From: Enterococcus rivorum
Lineage (GTDB): Bacteria; Bacillota; Bacilli; Lactobacillales; Enterococcaceae
Assembly: GCF_001742285.1 (NCBI RefSeq)
Contig: NZ_MIEK01000001.1
Location: 124,001-188,000 of the forward strand
DNA: 64,000 bases
Direction: 5' to 3'
This document shows positions 54,368 through 63,558 of the stretch, piece by piece. Numbering within the stretch: position 1 is the stretch's first letter; every line of letters begins with the position of its first letter. Under the pieces are notes generated by a model, which was not told where the DNA came from, ran no database searches, and saw nothing but the letters and a program-made list of their open reading frames with translations. A program made the translations under genes and the position numbers.

Positions 54368-54415
54368 GAAAAAAGGTTAGACAAGCATTAGTTACGCTTC
54401 AATCTAACCTTTTTT
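54368..54415. terminator. Bidirectional terminator between gadB and truA
   Basis: AAAAAAGGTTAGA pairs with TCTAACCTTTTTT around a loop of about 20 bases, with A-rich and T-rich flanks for both convergent genes. Confidence 0.87.
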
Positions 54416-54418
54416 ATT

Positions 54419-55165
54419 TTAATCATAGCTGACTTCAACCAAATATAGCCCTTCTGGATGTGCTGTAGGTCCTGCTAAATTACGATCTTTTCCTGCAATA
54501 ATTTCTGGAATAGCATCTGCTTCAAGTCGATTGTTTCCAATTTTCAACAACGTACCGACTAAAATACGAATCATTTTATACAAAAAGCCATCACCTTTAA
54601 AAGTAAAAATTAACTCATCGCCAGTTTCGTTAACTCTCATTGAAGCCTCGTGAATCGTCCGTATTTTATCATCTACGGAACTTCCAGAAGCACAAAAAGA
54701 CGTAAAATCATGAGTGCCCAATAAATCTTTCAATGCAGATTCTATTTTTCCTAAATCCAAAGGATAAGGATAATAGCTAGCGTAAAAACGACGAAAAGGA
54801 CTTCTTGGTTTTCCTATATCTACTCGAAATTCATAGGTTTTCCCTATAGCATGATAGCGGGCATGAAAGGTATCTGGAACAACTTCGACACTCTTAACTG
54901 CAATGTCTTCTGGTGTCTGTGTATCTAATGCAAAGCGCATTTTTTCTAAATCTCGTTTTTCTGGATAATCAAAATGAATTACTTGTCCCGATGCATGAAC
55001 TCCTGCATCTGTCCTTCCTGAACCAAAAATCGTAATCGTTTGACCGTTATTCATTTTTTTCAATGTTTTTTCTATCTCTTCTTGAACCGTTCGACCATTC
55101 GGCTGCGCCTGAAACCCGTTAAAATTCGTTCCATCATACGCAATAATCGCTTTATAGCGTGGCAT
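54419..55165 (-). CDS. truA: tRNA pseudouridine(38-40) synthase
   Basis: About 248 residues. It isomerises uridines 38-40 of tRNA anticodon stems. The catalytic aspartate lies in [26 protein letters not shown] near the start and [14 protein letters not shown] near the end are TruA hallmarks. I use the ATG at 55165 with AGGTGA upstream; the longer frame to 55213 would run into the repeat. It lies after ecfT, separated by a 198-bp repeat element. Confidence 0.95.
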   Translation of the reverse strand: MPRYKAIIAYDGTNFNGFQAQPNGRTVQEEIEKTLKKMNNGQTITIFGSGRTDAGVHASGQVIHFDYPEKRDLEKMRFALDTQTPEDIAVKSVEVVPDTFHARYHAIGKTYEFRVDIGKPRSPFRRFYASYYPYPLDLGKIESALKDLLGTHDFTSFCASGSSVDDKIRTIHEASMRVNETGDELIFTFKGDGFLYKMIRILVGTLLKIGNNRLEADAIPEIIAGKDRNLAGPTAHPEGLYLVEVSYD

Positions 55166-55200
55166 ATCTTCACCTATACTTTCCTTATTTATCGTAAAAA

Positions 55201-55398
55201 GAGCATGAGACAATTAGGAGGTATCTGAAAACTCTAGCGACGAATATTTTCATGAATTGGATGTTACTCGTCGTGACAAAACCTCGCCTATGCACCACAT
55301 AAGCTACGTTTTCTTACTAGATTTCCACACAATTCTCTAAAAAATTCGGATTACACCATAGCTTTCACACATATCCTAGAAAAAACTGTCTCAAGCTC
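55201..55398. repeat. 198-bp element with terminal inverted repeats
   Basis: It is bounded by 14-bp inverted repeats: GAGCATGAGACAAT at 55201-55214 and ACTGTCTCAAGCTC at 55385-55398, matching at 12 of 14 positions. The interior codes for nothing evident. The shared GAGACA core recalls the hairpin of the 173-bp repeats, but the interior is different. The size and ends are like a small non-autonomous mobile element. It separates ecfT from truA. Confidence 0.6.
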
Positions 55399-55412
55399 AT
55401 CTATTGTTTCTT

Positions 55413-56210
55413 TTAGGCTCTCAAATAAACCAAGAGCACCGTCATTAGTGTAAATGCAATCATCACAAAGGAATCTTTCAAATGCCATTCCAACACGCGA
55501 TACTTTGTTCTTCCTTCGCCACCTTGATAACCTCGAGCTTCCATGGCAGTTGCCAAATCTTCGGCTCTATTAAAACTACTCACAAATAAAGGAATTAGCA
55601 GCGGTACAACAGCTTTCATTTTTTGAATTAAATTCCCTTCACCAAAATCAACACCTCTAGCACGTTGCGCATTCATAATCTTTTCTGTTTCATCCATTAA
55701 TGTTGGCACAAAGCGTAACGCAATTGATAGCATCAACGAAATCTCATGTACTGGAAAACGGACGGCTTTTAATGGTCGTAATAAATATTCAATTGCATCT
55801 GACAAGTCCAAAGGTGGTGTCGTCAAAGTCAATAACGTAGACATGAAAATAATCAAAACAAAACGACAAAAGATAAACAGTCCATTAATTACACCAAATT
55901 CGGTAATCGAAAAGATGCCCCACTCAAAATAGGTTGCCCCACCACGAGTAAAGAGTACTTGTAGCGCTACGGTAAATAAAATTAACCATAATAGAGGTCT
56001 TACACCGCGGATAAAGAAACCAAGATTTACCTTTGATAAGAAAATAGCGAAAAAAGTAAAAGCAGCTAAAACTACATAGGTTTGCCAATTATTTGCTAAA
56101 AAAATAATACCTATAAAATAGAAACTAGCAATTAATTTCGCTCTTGGGTCCAGTGTATGGATAAAAGAATCTCCTGGAATATAACGTCCTAAAATCAATT
56201 TATTCATCAT
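55413..56210 (-). CDS. ecfT: ECF transporter transmembrane component
   Basis: A 265-residue membrane protein with five to six hydrophobic segments. [15 protein letters not shown] and the Ala-Arg-Gly motifs QRARGVDF and MEARGYQGG are the two coupling motifs that bind the ATPases in ECF (energy-coupling factor) T-components. It forms the shared module with EcfA1 and EcfA2, used by different vitamin-binding S-components encoded elsewhere. Its ATG overlaps the stop codon of ecfA2. Confidence 0.95.
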   Translation of the reverse strand: MMNKLILGRYIPGDSFIHTLDPRAKLIASFYFIGIIFLANNWQTYVVLAAFTFFAIFLSKVNLGFFIRGVRPLLWLILFTVALQVLFTRGGATYFEWGIFSITEFGVINGLFIFCRFVLIIFMSTLLTLTTPPLDLSDAIEYLLRPLKAVRFPVHEISLMLSIALRFVPTLMDETEKIMNAQRARGVDFGEGNLIQKMKAVVPLLIPLFVSSFNRAEDLATAMEARGYQGGEGRTKYRVLEWHLKDSFVMIAFTLMTVLLVYLRA

Positions 56211-57076
56211 TGGCTGTCACCCACTTTTTCCAAAACTTGGAGTAAACTATCCGCCAACTCATCTGCAGTTAATGGCAGCTGATCGAAAGAATACCCTTTT
56301 GCTGCTAATTTTTCTGCAAAAGATGCCGCAGTTGGAACCCCTAATTGTTTCTCTTTTAGCCAAGCAATATCAGCAAAGACTTCTTTTGGCGAACCAGCTT
56401 TAACAATCCGTCCTTTTTCTAAAACAATGACATGATTAGCATAATTAGCTACGTCATCCATTAAATGCGTAACTAGAACAATCGTCATACCTTGTTCTTT
56501 ATGTAGACGTAAAAACATCTCCATCATTTCTTTTCTACCTTGTGGGTCTAACCCAGCTGTTGGTTCATCTAACACTAAAATCTCTGGCTCCATCGCAAGA
56601 ACTCCTGCAATCGCTACCCGACGCATCTGTCCTCCTGAAAGTTCAAACGGGGAACGCTCTAAATAACTATCATCTAAACCCACTAAATTTAACATTTCTT
56701 TCGCTAATTTTTTTGCCTCTTCATCTGACACGCCAAAATTCTTTGGTCCAAAAGCAATGTCTTTCTCTACTGTTTCTTCAAAAAGTTGTGCTTCTGGAAA
56801 TTGAAAAACTATTCCTACTTTTTTACGAATAGGTTTTAAATTCTTATTATTTGTTTCGGCGGTAATTACTCGATCTCCAATAGAAACCGTACCTTTGGTT
56901 GGTTTTACTAATGCATTTAAATGTTGTAGCAACGTCGATTTGCCACTTCCAGTATGCCCAACTATCGCTGTATAAGAACCTTCTTTAACCGTTAAATTTA
57001 AATCAAATAGTGCTCTTTGCTCAAAAGGGGTGTTCGGCTGATAGGTAAAATCTACTTCTTCAAAACGGATGTCCAT
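56207..57076 (-). CDS. ecfA2: ECF transporter ATPase 2
   Basis: A 289-residue ABC ATPase. Walker A is GHTGSGKST, the signature [13 protein letters not shown], Walker [13 protein letters not shown]. The C-terminal extension (about 230-289) is typical for EcfA2 (CbiO2). It overlaps ecfA1 by 25 bp and ecfT by 4 bp, so the three genes are translated as one unit. Confidence 0.95.
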   Translation of the reverse strand: MDIRFEEVDFTYQPNTPFEQRALFDLNLTVKEGSYTAIVGHTGSGKSTLLQHLNALVKPTKGTVSIGDRVITAETNNKNLKPIRKKVGIVFQFPEAQLFEETVEKDIAFGPKNFGVSDEEAKKLAKEMLNLVGLDDSYLERSPFELSGGQMRRVAIAGVLAMEPEILVLDEPTAGLDPQGRKEMMEMFLRLHKEQGMTIVLVTHLMDDVANYANHVIVLEKGRIVKAGSPKEVFADIAWLKEKQLGVPTAASFAEKLAAKGYSFDQLPLTADELADSLLQVLEKVGDSQ

Positions 57077-57891
57077 AACCAGTCCACCATCCTTTCTTCA
57101 GTTAAATACTCTTTTGGAACTGAAATTCCTCGTTGTTTCAAGGCAACCTTTAATCGCTCTGGAAAGGGTAAGTCTAAGCCCATTTCAATCAACTCAGATC
57201 CTGCAGAAAAAATTTTTTCTGGCGTTCCTTCATTGACCAACTGTCCTTCTTTCATGACTAAAATTCTATTGGCATTTGCGGCCTCATCTATATCATGAGT
57301 AATAGAAATGACCGTCAGATTACTCTCTTCTTTAATCTTTTTAATGGTCGCAATCACTTCTTCCCGTCCTTCAGGGTCTAACATACTCGTTGCTTCATCT
57401 AAAATAATGATCTCTGGTCTCAGAGCCACTACACCGGCTATCGCCACACGCTGCTTTTGTCCTCCTGAAAGTCTTGCTGGTTCACGGGTTGCAAAACTAT
57501 CCATGCGAACCTTTTCTAGTGCATCCTTAACTCTAACAAGCATTTCTTCACGAGGAATCCCTTGGTTTTCAAGACCAAAAGCAACATCATCTTCTACAGT
57601 AGAACCTACAAACTGATTATCTGGATTTTGAAAAACCATTCCTACCATTCGACGAATATCCCAAACGTTCTCACTATTCAACTCTTTCCCACCTACAGCA
57701 ATGCTTCCTGCTGCTGGTAGAAGCAAACCATTAATTGTTTTGGCCAACGTTGATTTTCCTGACCCATTATGCCCAATAATTGCGACCCATTCCCCTTGAT
57801 TGATGGAAAAAGAAACATTATTTAAAGCTGGTGAAGCATCTTCCGGCTGATAGTTAAAATGGATATTGTTCAGTTCAATTATCGGTTTCAT
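57052..57891 (-). CDS. ecfA1: ECF transporter ATPase 1
   Basis: About 279 residues with Walker [10 protein letters not shown], signature [13 protein letters not shown] and Walker [13 protein letters not shown]. It pairs with EcfA2 to power vitamin uptake. The start at 57891 has GAGGGAG six bases upstream; a TTG at 57906 would place that site inside. It is the first gene of the ecfA1-ecfA2-ecfT unit. In most Firmicutes this unit lies between ribosomal protein genes (rplQ before, rplM-rpsI after truA); here neither neighbour is present. Confidence 0.95.
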   Translation of the reverse strand: MKPIIELNNIHFNYQPEDASPALNNVSFSINQGEWVAIIGHNGSGKSTLAKTINGLLLPAAGSIAVGGKELNSENVWDIRRMVGMVFQNPDNQFVGSTVEDDVAFGLENQGIPREEMLVRVKDALEKVRMDSFATREPARLSGGQKQRVAIAGVVALRPEIIILDEATSMLDPEGREEVIATIKKIKEESNLTVISITHDIDEAANANRILVMKEGQLVNEGTPEKIFSAGSELIEMGLDLPFPERLKVALKQRGISVPKEYLTEERMVDWLWTSVLKK

Positions 57892-58266
57892 TGCGTACTC
57901 CCTCAACTATTTATTCTTATTAACACTAACAAAAAAAGCCTATTTTTTCAATCTTTTCTTGTTTCTTTTCAAGCACTACCTATTATAGCAAAAATCCTTT
58001 ATTCATGTGTAAAAATACCTCGTTTTTAATAAATATTCTCACTCTTAGAATCACCCTTTTTCCATCATATTTATGAACAACCAAAAAAAATAATTGCTAA
58101 TAAAGTAAAAATGTATCTTAATATGTAACACTAAAAAAAATACTATCTTTTTTACAAACTTTGTATTTTTAACATTTCGCTAAATTTCTCCTCTTACACC
58201 CACCCAAAAAACTGAAGTTTCACCACTTAATGCCTCTTTGTAACGATGGCACTGACATACCCACCT
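57892..58266. other. AT-rich gap between divergent ecfA1 and the hydroxyproline operon
   Basis: About 375 bp with no gene. It contains long A and T tracts (for example near 58080-58090 and 58130-58140) and must include the ecfA1 promoter. The promoter of the divergent operon starts at its right end. Confidence 0.45.
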
Positions 58267-58319
58267 ATTTCATATATGTGAAATAGACACTTGATAACAT
58301 TCACACAAGTGAATATAAT
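58267..58319 (+). promoter_or_regulatory. Promoter with two palindromes, hydroxyproline dehydratase operon
   Basis: TTGATA (58291-58296), a 17-bp spacer and TATAAT (58314-58319), 30 bp before the activase gene. ATTCAC-ACAA-GTGAAT (58299-58314) is a perfect palindrome inside the spacer. ATTTCA-N6-TGAAAT (58267-58284) lies just upstream of the -35 box. The arrangement suggests a repressor at the spacer and a second site upstream. The regulator is unknown; the XRE-cupin gene downstream is one candidate. Confidence 0.7.
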
Positions 58320-58348
58320 GAAAGCAAAGATGAAGGAAGTGAACTTAA

Positions 58349-59125
58349 ATGAGCATTCCAGTTATTTTTAATATTCAAAAATTTTCACTCCATGACGGTC
58401 CAGGTATTCGAACAACCATTTTTTTTAAAGGCTGTCCGTTAAAATGTAAGTGGTGCCATAATCCCGAAAGTATCAACTACAACATAGAATCTATGCTTAC
58501 CAAAGAAGGCACTCATGAAACTGTCGGAAAAAACTATTCTATATCAGAGTTAGTCAAAGAAGTTGAAAAAGATCAATTATTTTATGATCAATCTGGTGGT
58601 GGGGTAACATTATCTGGCGGTGAAGTAATGACGCAAGACATGGATTACATTGAACAGCTCGTAGTATCACTCCACAGAAAAGGAATTTCTATTATTATCG
58701 ACACTAGTGGTATGGCTCCTTTTAAAAATTTCGAGCGTATATTACCTTATGTTGACTGCTTTTTGTACGACTTAAAGTTCATTGATTCACAATTGCATAA
58801 AAAATATACTGGTTCCTCCAATAAGGTAATCTTAGAAAACCTAAAGAAACTCAGTGATTATGGTGCGACGATCCATCTCAGACTTATTCAACTTGACGGA
58901 TTAAACAATTCTACAGAAGTAATCAGTACCTATATTGAATGGCTAAAAACAAATCATATTCATGTTGACGAAATAAGCTTACTTCCCTATCACGAGTTTG
59001 GCAGTGATAAATATGCTCGTCTTGGATTGACAAGTGAAATTTTTAACAAACCTACAGAGGACACTTTAGAAAAAGTAAAAAACCAATGGCTTACTTATCA
59101 TTCAAACATATCTATTGGTGGTTAA
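58349..59125 (+). CDS. Glycyl-radical enzyme activase (radical SAM), for HypD
   Basis: A 258-residue radical SAM enzyme that uses S-adenosylmethionine and a [4Fe-4S] cluster to put the glycyl radical on the neighbouring dehydratase. The cluster motif is C29-PLK-C33-KW-C36; DGPGIRTTIFFKG before it and GVTLSGGE after it are typical. Only one other cysteine is present (in VDCFLYDL), so the ferredoxin-like insert that many non-PFL activases carry is absent and the protein has the compact PflA form. It lies 26 bp before hypD. GAAGGAAGTG precedes the ATG. Confidence 0.9.
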   Translation: MSIPVIFNIQKFSLHDGPGIRTTIFFKGCPLKCKWCHNPESINYNIESMLTKEGTHETVGKNYSISELVKEVEKDQLFYDQSGGGVTLSGGEVMTQDMDYIEQLVVSLHRKGISIIIDTSGMAPFKNFERILPYVDCFLYDLKFIDSQLHKKYTGSSNKVILENLKKLSDYGATIHLRLIQLDGLNNSTEVISTYIEWLKTNHIHVDEISLLPYHEFGSDKYARLGLTSEIFNKPTEDTLEKVKNQWLTYHSNISIGG

Positions 59126-59151
59126 TAAAACTAAATTTAGGAGGAAATAAC

Positions 59152-61554
59152 ATGAGTACAGTTACACTAGAACCAACACGCAGAGGCTCCACAGAAAGAA
59201 TTAAACACTTGCGTGAAATCAGTGACAATCAATGTCAACCTAGTATTTCTATTGAACGTGCCGTTTTACTAACGGAAGCCTACAAAATGTGGGAAGGAAA
59301 ATATCCTGCTCCTATTTTAAGAGGAAAAGCCTTTAAGTACATCATGGAAAACCGTACTTTGTATTTAGAAAAAGGCGCTCTAATTGTTGGAGAAAAAGGC
59401 GAACGTCCTTGGGCAGCTCCAACATTCCCAGAATTATGTTGTCATACATTAGAAGACTTTGACAATATGGATAAACGAGAAAAAGTATTTTTCAAAGTAA
59501 CTGAAGAAGATAAACGGATTCAAGAGGAAGTGATTATTCCGTATTGGAAAGATCGGGCTATGATGACACGAATGAACCAACTTCTACCTGACGAATGGCA
59601 TAAACTGTTCGATGCAGGCCTCTATACTGAATTCTTAATGCAGCGTGGACCTGGACATACAGTAGCAGATGGAAAAATTTACAACTATGGATACAAGGAT
59701 TTTATCGCAAAAATTGAAGCCGAAATCAATTCATTAAATTTCAATACAGATTTAGATGCCTTAGCGAAAAAAGAAGAACTCGAAGGAATGAAGTTAGTCT
59801 GTGAAGGGATGATTATTCTAGGCAAACGCTATGCGGCACTGGCTCGTCAATTAGCTGAAAACGAAGCAGATGCTCAATGGAAAAAAGAACTATTGGAACT
59901 TGCTGAAGTTTGTGATGTTGTACCTGAAAATAAACCAGAAACTTTCCGACAAGCGATTCAAGCTTATTGGTTTTCACATATTGGTGTTACAACTGAAATG
60001 AATAACTGGGATGCTTACTCTCCAGGAAAATTAGATCAACACTTAGAAGAATTTTATGATAAAGAAATTGCCGAAGGAACCTTAACCAGAGACGAAGCAC
60101 GAGAATATTTAGAAAATCTTTGGGTTCAATTTAACAATCAGCCTGCTCCTCCAAAAGTTGGTATTACTTTGAAGGAATCTGCCACTTATACCGATTTCTG
60201 TAATATCAATACTGGAGCACTTAGACCTGATGGAACTTCTGGGGTTAGTGAAGTCAGCTACTTAATCTTAGAAGTAATGGATGAAATGAAACTTTTACAA
60301 CCTAGCTCAAATGTACAAATTTCTCGTAAATCACCAGAGAACTTTTTAAAAGAAGCTCTGAAAGTTTCTAGAAAAGGTTGGGGCCAACCAGCATTTTACA
60401 ACTCAGAAGCGATTATCCAAGAGCTAATTAATATGGGCAAAAATATTGATGATGCTAGAGAAAGTGGCATTGCTAGTGGCTGTGTCGAAACAGGTACAGC
60501 AGGAAAAGAAGCTTATGTATTGACTGGTTATTTGAATGTTCCTAAAGTGATGGAGCTTGTTCTAAATCGTGGTTTTGATCCCTATACACAAAAACAAGTT
60601 GGACTGGACTTAGGTGATCCTACAACCTTCACTTCTTACGAAGAATTGTATCAAGCGATAGAAAAGCAATTGAAGTATGTTGTCGACGTTAAAGTCGCTG
60701 GTAACAACGTGATTGAAAAAATGTATATGGACTTTATGCCTGTTCCATTATTGTCTGTATTAACAGATGATTGTATTAAATCAGGAAAAGATTATAACTC
60801 AGGTGGAGCAAGATACAATACGAGCTATATCCAATGCGTAGGAATTGCGACTATTACTGATTCTTTAGCTGCAATCAAGCTAAATGTTTTCGAAAAAGAA
60901 CGCTTTACGATGACTCAACTAGTTGAAGCTTGCCAAGCAAACTTTGAGAATTATAGCGAACTGCATGCTATTGTCAGCAATGAAACACCAAAATATGGAA
61001 ATGATGATGATTATGCAGATAACCTTCTTAAGAATGTAACAAATACACTACAAAAAACGATTGGTGGTCGAACAACACCAAAAGGTTCAAAGACCATCGT
61101 TGAATTTTTACCAACGACTTGTCATGTTTATTTTGGTCAAGTGATGGGGGCTTCGCCTAATGGACGCTATGCAGGAATTCCATTACCAGATGGTATTTCT
61201 CCAGAAAAAGGAGCGGATCGAAACGGTCCTACTGCCGTAATTAAATCAGCCGCAAAAATTGACCAATTAAAAACTGGTGGAGCTTTATTGAATCAAAAAT
61301 TCCCTCCAGCCGTAGTTGCTGGTGAACGTGGCTTAACAAGTATGGCCAGTCTTATTCGGTCTTACTTTGCAATGGATGGACATCATATCCAATTCAATAT
61401 TATTGAACGAGACGTCTTAATTAAAGCACAAAAAAATCCTGAAGAATACAAAAACTTAATTGTCCGCGTAGCAGGCTATAGTGATTACTTCAATAACTTA
61501 GATAAAGCCTTACAAGATGAAATCATTAGCAGAACCGAACAAAACTTTGGATAA
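59152..61554 (+). CDS. hypD: trans-4-Hydroxy-L-proline dehydratase (glycyl radical enzyme)
   Basis: An 800-residue glycyl radical enzyme. It dehydrates trans-4-hydroxyproline to 1-pyrroline-5-carboxylate, which ProC next door can reduce to proline. The active-site thiyl cysteine and partner Glu are in SGC444VE446TG; the radical glycine is Gly775 in VRVAGYSDYF. The whole sequence, for example HIGVTTEMNNWDAYSPG and FNNQPAPPKVGITLKES, resembles clostridial HypD rather than glycerol, choline or pyruvate enzymes. The start at 59152 has TTAGGAGG upstream. The enzyme is oxygen-sensitive, so it works under anaerobic conditions. Confidence 0.92.
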   Translation: MSTVTLEPTRRGSTERIKHLREISDNQCQPSISIERAVLLTEAYKMWEGKYPAPILRGKAFKYIMENRTLYLEKGALIVGEKGERPWAAPTFPELCCHTLEDFDNMDKREKVFFKVTEEDKRIQEEVIIPYWKDRAMMTRMNQLLPDEWHKLFDAGLYTEFLMQRGPGHTVADGKIYNYGYKDFIAKIEAEINSLNFNTDLDALAKKEELEGMKLVCEGMIILGKRYAALARQLAENEADAQWKKELLELAEVCDVVPENKPETFRQAIQAYWFSHIGVTTEMNNWDAYSPGKLDQHLEEFYDKEIAEGTLTRDEAREYLENLWVQFNNQPAPPKVGITLKESATYTDFCNINTGALRPDGTSGVSEVSYLILEVMDEMKLLQPSSNVQISRKSPENFLKEALKVSRKGWGQPAFYNSEAIIQELINMGKNIDDARESGIASGCVETGTAGKEAYVLTGYLNVPKVMELVLNRGFDPYTQKQVGLDLGDPTTFTSYEELYQAIEKQLKYVVDVKVAGNNVIEKMYMDFMPVPLLSVLTDDCIKSGKDYNSGGARYNTSYIQCVGIATITDSLAAIKLNVFEKERFTMTQLVEACQANFENYSELHAIVSNETPKYGNDDDYADNLLKNVTNTLQKTIGGRTTPKGSKTIVEFLPTTCHVYFGQVMGASPNGRYAGIPLPDGISPEKGADRNGPTAVIKSAAKIDQLKTGGALLNQKFPPAVVAGERGLTSMASLIRSYFAMDGHHIQFNIIERDVLIKAQKNPEEYKNLIVRVAGYSDYFNNLDKALQDEIISRTEQNFG

Positions 61555-61575
61555 TATTGTTTTCAATTGATAACA

Positions 61576-61628
61576 TGAAATAGCCTTCAAATGGGAAATC
61601 ATCACAGAGAAGGCTATTTCATCCGTTT
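61576..61628 (+). terminator. Terminator of the hypD operon
   Basis: A 12-bp stem (GAAATAGCCTTC at 61577-61588, GAAGGCTATTTC at 61609-61620) followed by TCCGTTTT, shortly after the hypD stop codon. Confidence 0.8.
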
Positions 61629-61632
61629 TAAC

Positions 61633-61712
61633 CACTTACTAAACTCGTCGGTTCACGAGCATAATAGCTATACATCTCGCTAGTAAGTGTAGTAAAATAC
61701 GTATCATGATAC
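61633..61712 (+). promoter_or_regulatory. Structured region upstream of proC
   Basis: CACTTACTA (61633-61641) and TAGTAAGTG (61681-61689) are inverted repeats that enclose a smaller stem CTCGT/ACGAG (61644-61648, 61655-61659). Then comes the 12-bp palindrome GTATCATGATAC at 61701-61712, about 20 bp before the proC start. The proC ribosome binding site (GGAGG) follows. The palindrome may be an operator. Confidence 0.5.
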
Positions 61713-61734
61713 TTTATGGAGGTTATTTTAAACT

Positions 61735-62535
61735 ATGAATAAAAAAATTGGCTTTATTGGCGCCGGAAATATGGGAAAAGCAATGATGAATGGTATCTTA
61801 TCTTCTGGAATCACATCAGCTGAAAACATTTTTGTATACGATGCTTATCAACCCGTATTAGATCAAGTCCAGCAAGAATTCGGTGTAACTCTTTGTAAGA
61901 ACGAAAAAGAACTAGCTGAAAAAGTTCAAATCATCATTTTGGCAGTTAAACCGAATATGATATTGACTGTTCTTGATGATATCAAAGAACGCATTAGCAA
62001 AGATGATATTGTTGTTTCTATTGCTGCTGGTGTTACAATAGAGAAACTCTCCGCACATTTATTAGCTGAAACAAAAATTGTACGTGTTATGCCAAACACC
62101 CCTGCTCTAGTTGGTTTAGGTATGTCTTCGGTCTCCTTGAATGACTTTATCTCTGAACAAGAGGGAGAAGAAATTCTTTCTATCTTTAGAAGTTTTGGAG
62201 AAGCAGAATTTGTAGCTGAATATTTAATTGATGCCGTTGTAGGAGTGAGTGGTTCAGCCCCTGCCTACGTTTACATGTTTATTGAAGCTTTAGCTGACGG
62301 TGCTGTCTTAGCTGGCTTATCGCGCCCTTTAGCGTACAAATTCGCTGCTCAAACCGTATTAGGCTCTGCCAAAATGGTTTTAGAAACTGGGAAGCACCCA
62401 GGAGAATTAAAAGATATGGTTACATCTCCTGGCGGAACAACTATTGCTGCTGTTTCTAGCTTAGAAAACAATGGCTTTAGAGGAGCAGTTATTGATGCTG
62501 TAACGACTGCCGCCGAAAAAAATCGAACAATGTAA
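61735..62535 (+). CDS. proC: Pyrroline-5-carboxylate reductase
   Basis: A 266-residue enzyme that reduces 1-pyrroline-5-carboxylate to proline with NAD(P)H. The Rossmann loop is GFIGAGNMGKAMM; VRVMPNTPALVG and GVSGSAPAYVYMFIEALADG followed by SPGGTTIAAV are ProC signatures. Placed directly after hypD it completes the route hydroxyproline to proline, which also re-oxidises reduced nicotinamide cofactor. It can also serve ordinary proline synthesis; no proA or proB is present here. Confidence 0.95.
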   Translation: MNKKIGFIGAGNMGKAMMNGILSSGITSAENIFVYDAYQPVLDQVQQEFGVTLCKNEKELAEKVQIIILAVKPNMILTVLDDIKERISKDDIVVSIAAGVTIEKLSAHLLAETKIVRVMPNTPALVGLGMSSVSLNDFISEQEGEEILSIFRSFGEAEFVAEYLIDAVVGVSGSAPAYVYMFIEALADGAVLAGLSRPLAYKFAAQTVLGSAKMVLETGKHPGELKDMVTSPGGTTIAAVSSLENNGFRGAVIDAVTTAAEKNRTM

Positions 62536-62553
62536 TTAAAGGAGCATAAGTAG

Positions 62554-62874
62554 ATGGAAAATAGATTAAAAAACGTTGATATTGATAAAAAAGCAAACGT
62601 CTATTTTGACGGAAAAGTATCCAGCAGAACCATTTTTTTAGCTAACGGTAACCGTATTACACTAGGTTTTATGTTAGCTGGAGAATATGAATTTAGCACC
62701 AATGAAAAAGAAATTATGGAACTATCCGCAGGCACGCTAGAAGTGAAATTGCCACAATCAAACGAATGGCAAATCATTCAACCAGAAGCCTCTTTCGAAG
62801 TTCCTGCAAATGCTACATTCAAAGTAAAAGTAGCTGAATTTGCGGATTACTGTTGTTCCTATGTAAAAGAATAG
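62554..62874 (+). CDS. ppnP: Pyrimidine/purine nucleoside phosphorylase (PpnP, DUF1255)
   Basis: A 106-residue cupin-type protein. It resembles E. coli PpnP across its length: VYFDGKVSSRTI, GFMLAGEYEFST and SFEVPANATFKVKVAE. PpnP splits nucleosides with phosphate into base and ribose 1-phosphate. It follows proC by 18 bp with AAGGAG upstream, so the two are probably co-transcribed. A direct link to hydroxyproline use is not evident. Confidence 0.9.
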   Translation: MENRLKNVDIDKKANVYFDGKVSSRTIFLANGNRITLGFMLAGEYEFSTNEKEIMELSAGTLEVKLPQSNEWQIIQPEASFEVPANATFKVKVAEFADYCCSYVKE

Positions 62875-62898
62875 CAAACAATTTCTTGTATTATAAAA

Positions 62899-62943
62899 GA
62901 ACCTATTTATCTCTTCTTGAAAATCAAAGAGATAAATAGGTTC
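62899..62943. terminator. Bidirectional terminator after ppnP
   Basis: A perfect 17-bp stem (GAACCTATTTATCTCTT at 62899-62915 with 62927-62943) between the convergent ppnP and XRE-cupin genes. Confidence 0.85.
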
Positions 62944-62997
62944 CTTTGCTAGTCTAAATTTATTATTATTGACGAGGAGGACATTGTTGAGAGGTAA

Positions 62998-63558
62998 TCA
63001 AATTTCGAGATCACTTGGAACGTGCACCGCGATAAATTTTACCATTTTATTCGTATAGTTGCCCCAATTATGGGGTGTTGTAGAAGGGTAATGGCTAGAA
63101 TCACCAGGAAATAACTGATATTCTTGTTCATTCACTTTTAGTGTTAAAACACCTTCCAGTACATAAATAAATTCTTCTCCTTGGTGGGGATAAGAATCCA
63201 GATGCTCACTTTCCAATGCAGGTGTCATTTCTACTAGCTTGGGCATCATAATCTTATTTTTTGGGGCTGTACTTAAACTTTTGTAAACACATTGATTCAA
63301 AATTCGCAGTACTTTTTGATCATAACTTCTAACAACCAGTTCCTCTTCTTTCACTTCCTCTTCCTCTTCAAAAAAATACTTGATATTTACTCCTAATACT
63401 TCTGAAATGCTGACAAGGTGTTCCACGGCAATCGTCGTGATTCCTCTTTCAAATTGAGAAAGATAACCAGTTGATAAACCAACTTTTCCTGACATATCCT
63501 TAAGTGTAAATCCTTTCAATTGGCGGAGCTTCTTTACTTTTTCCCCTAGCAATTCCAT
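62998..63558 (-). CDS. XRE-cupin transcriptional regulator
   Basis: About 186 residues. It has an N-terminal XRE helix-turn-helix (about 6-60, FTLKDMSGKVGLSTGYLSQF), an acidic linker, and a C-terminal cupin sensor domain (about 110-180; HQGEEFIYVLEG and GDSSHYPSTTPHNW). XRE-cupin (PuuR-like) proteins usually sense a small metabolite such as an amino acid or polyamine. Its position, convergent with hypD-proC-ppnP, makes it a candidate regulator of that island. The ATG at 63558 has GGAGAGATAGGG upstream. Confidence 0.88.
   Translation of the reverse strand: MELLGEKVKKLRQLKGFTLKDMSGKVGLSTGYLSQFERGITTIAVEHLVSISEVLGVNIKYFFEEEEEVKEEELVVRSYDQKVLRILNQCVYKSLSTAPKNKIMMPKLVEMTPALESEHLDSYPHQGEEFIYVLEGVLTLKVNEQEYQLFPGDSSHYPSTTPHNWGNYTNKMVKFIAVHVPSDLEI

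Noticed and set aside
59152-61554. Pyruvate formate-lyase or glycerol/choline lyase identity
   Set aside because: The active site is SGCVETG with no Cys-Cys pair as in PFL, and the sequence along its length plus adjacent proC fit hydroxyproline dehydratase.
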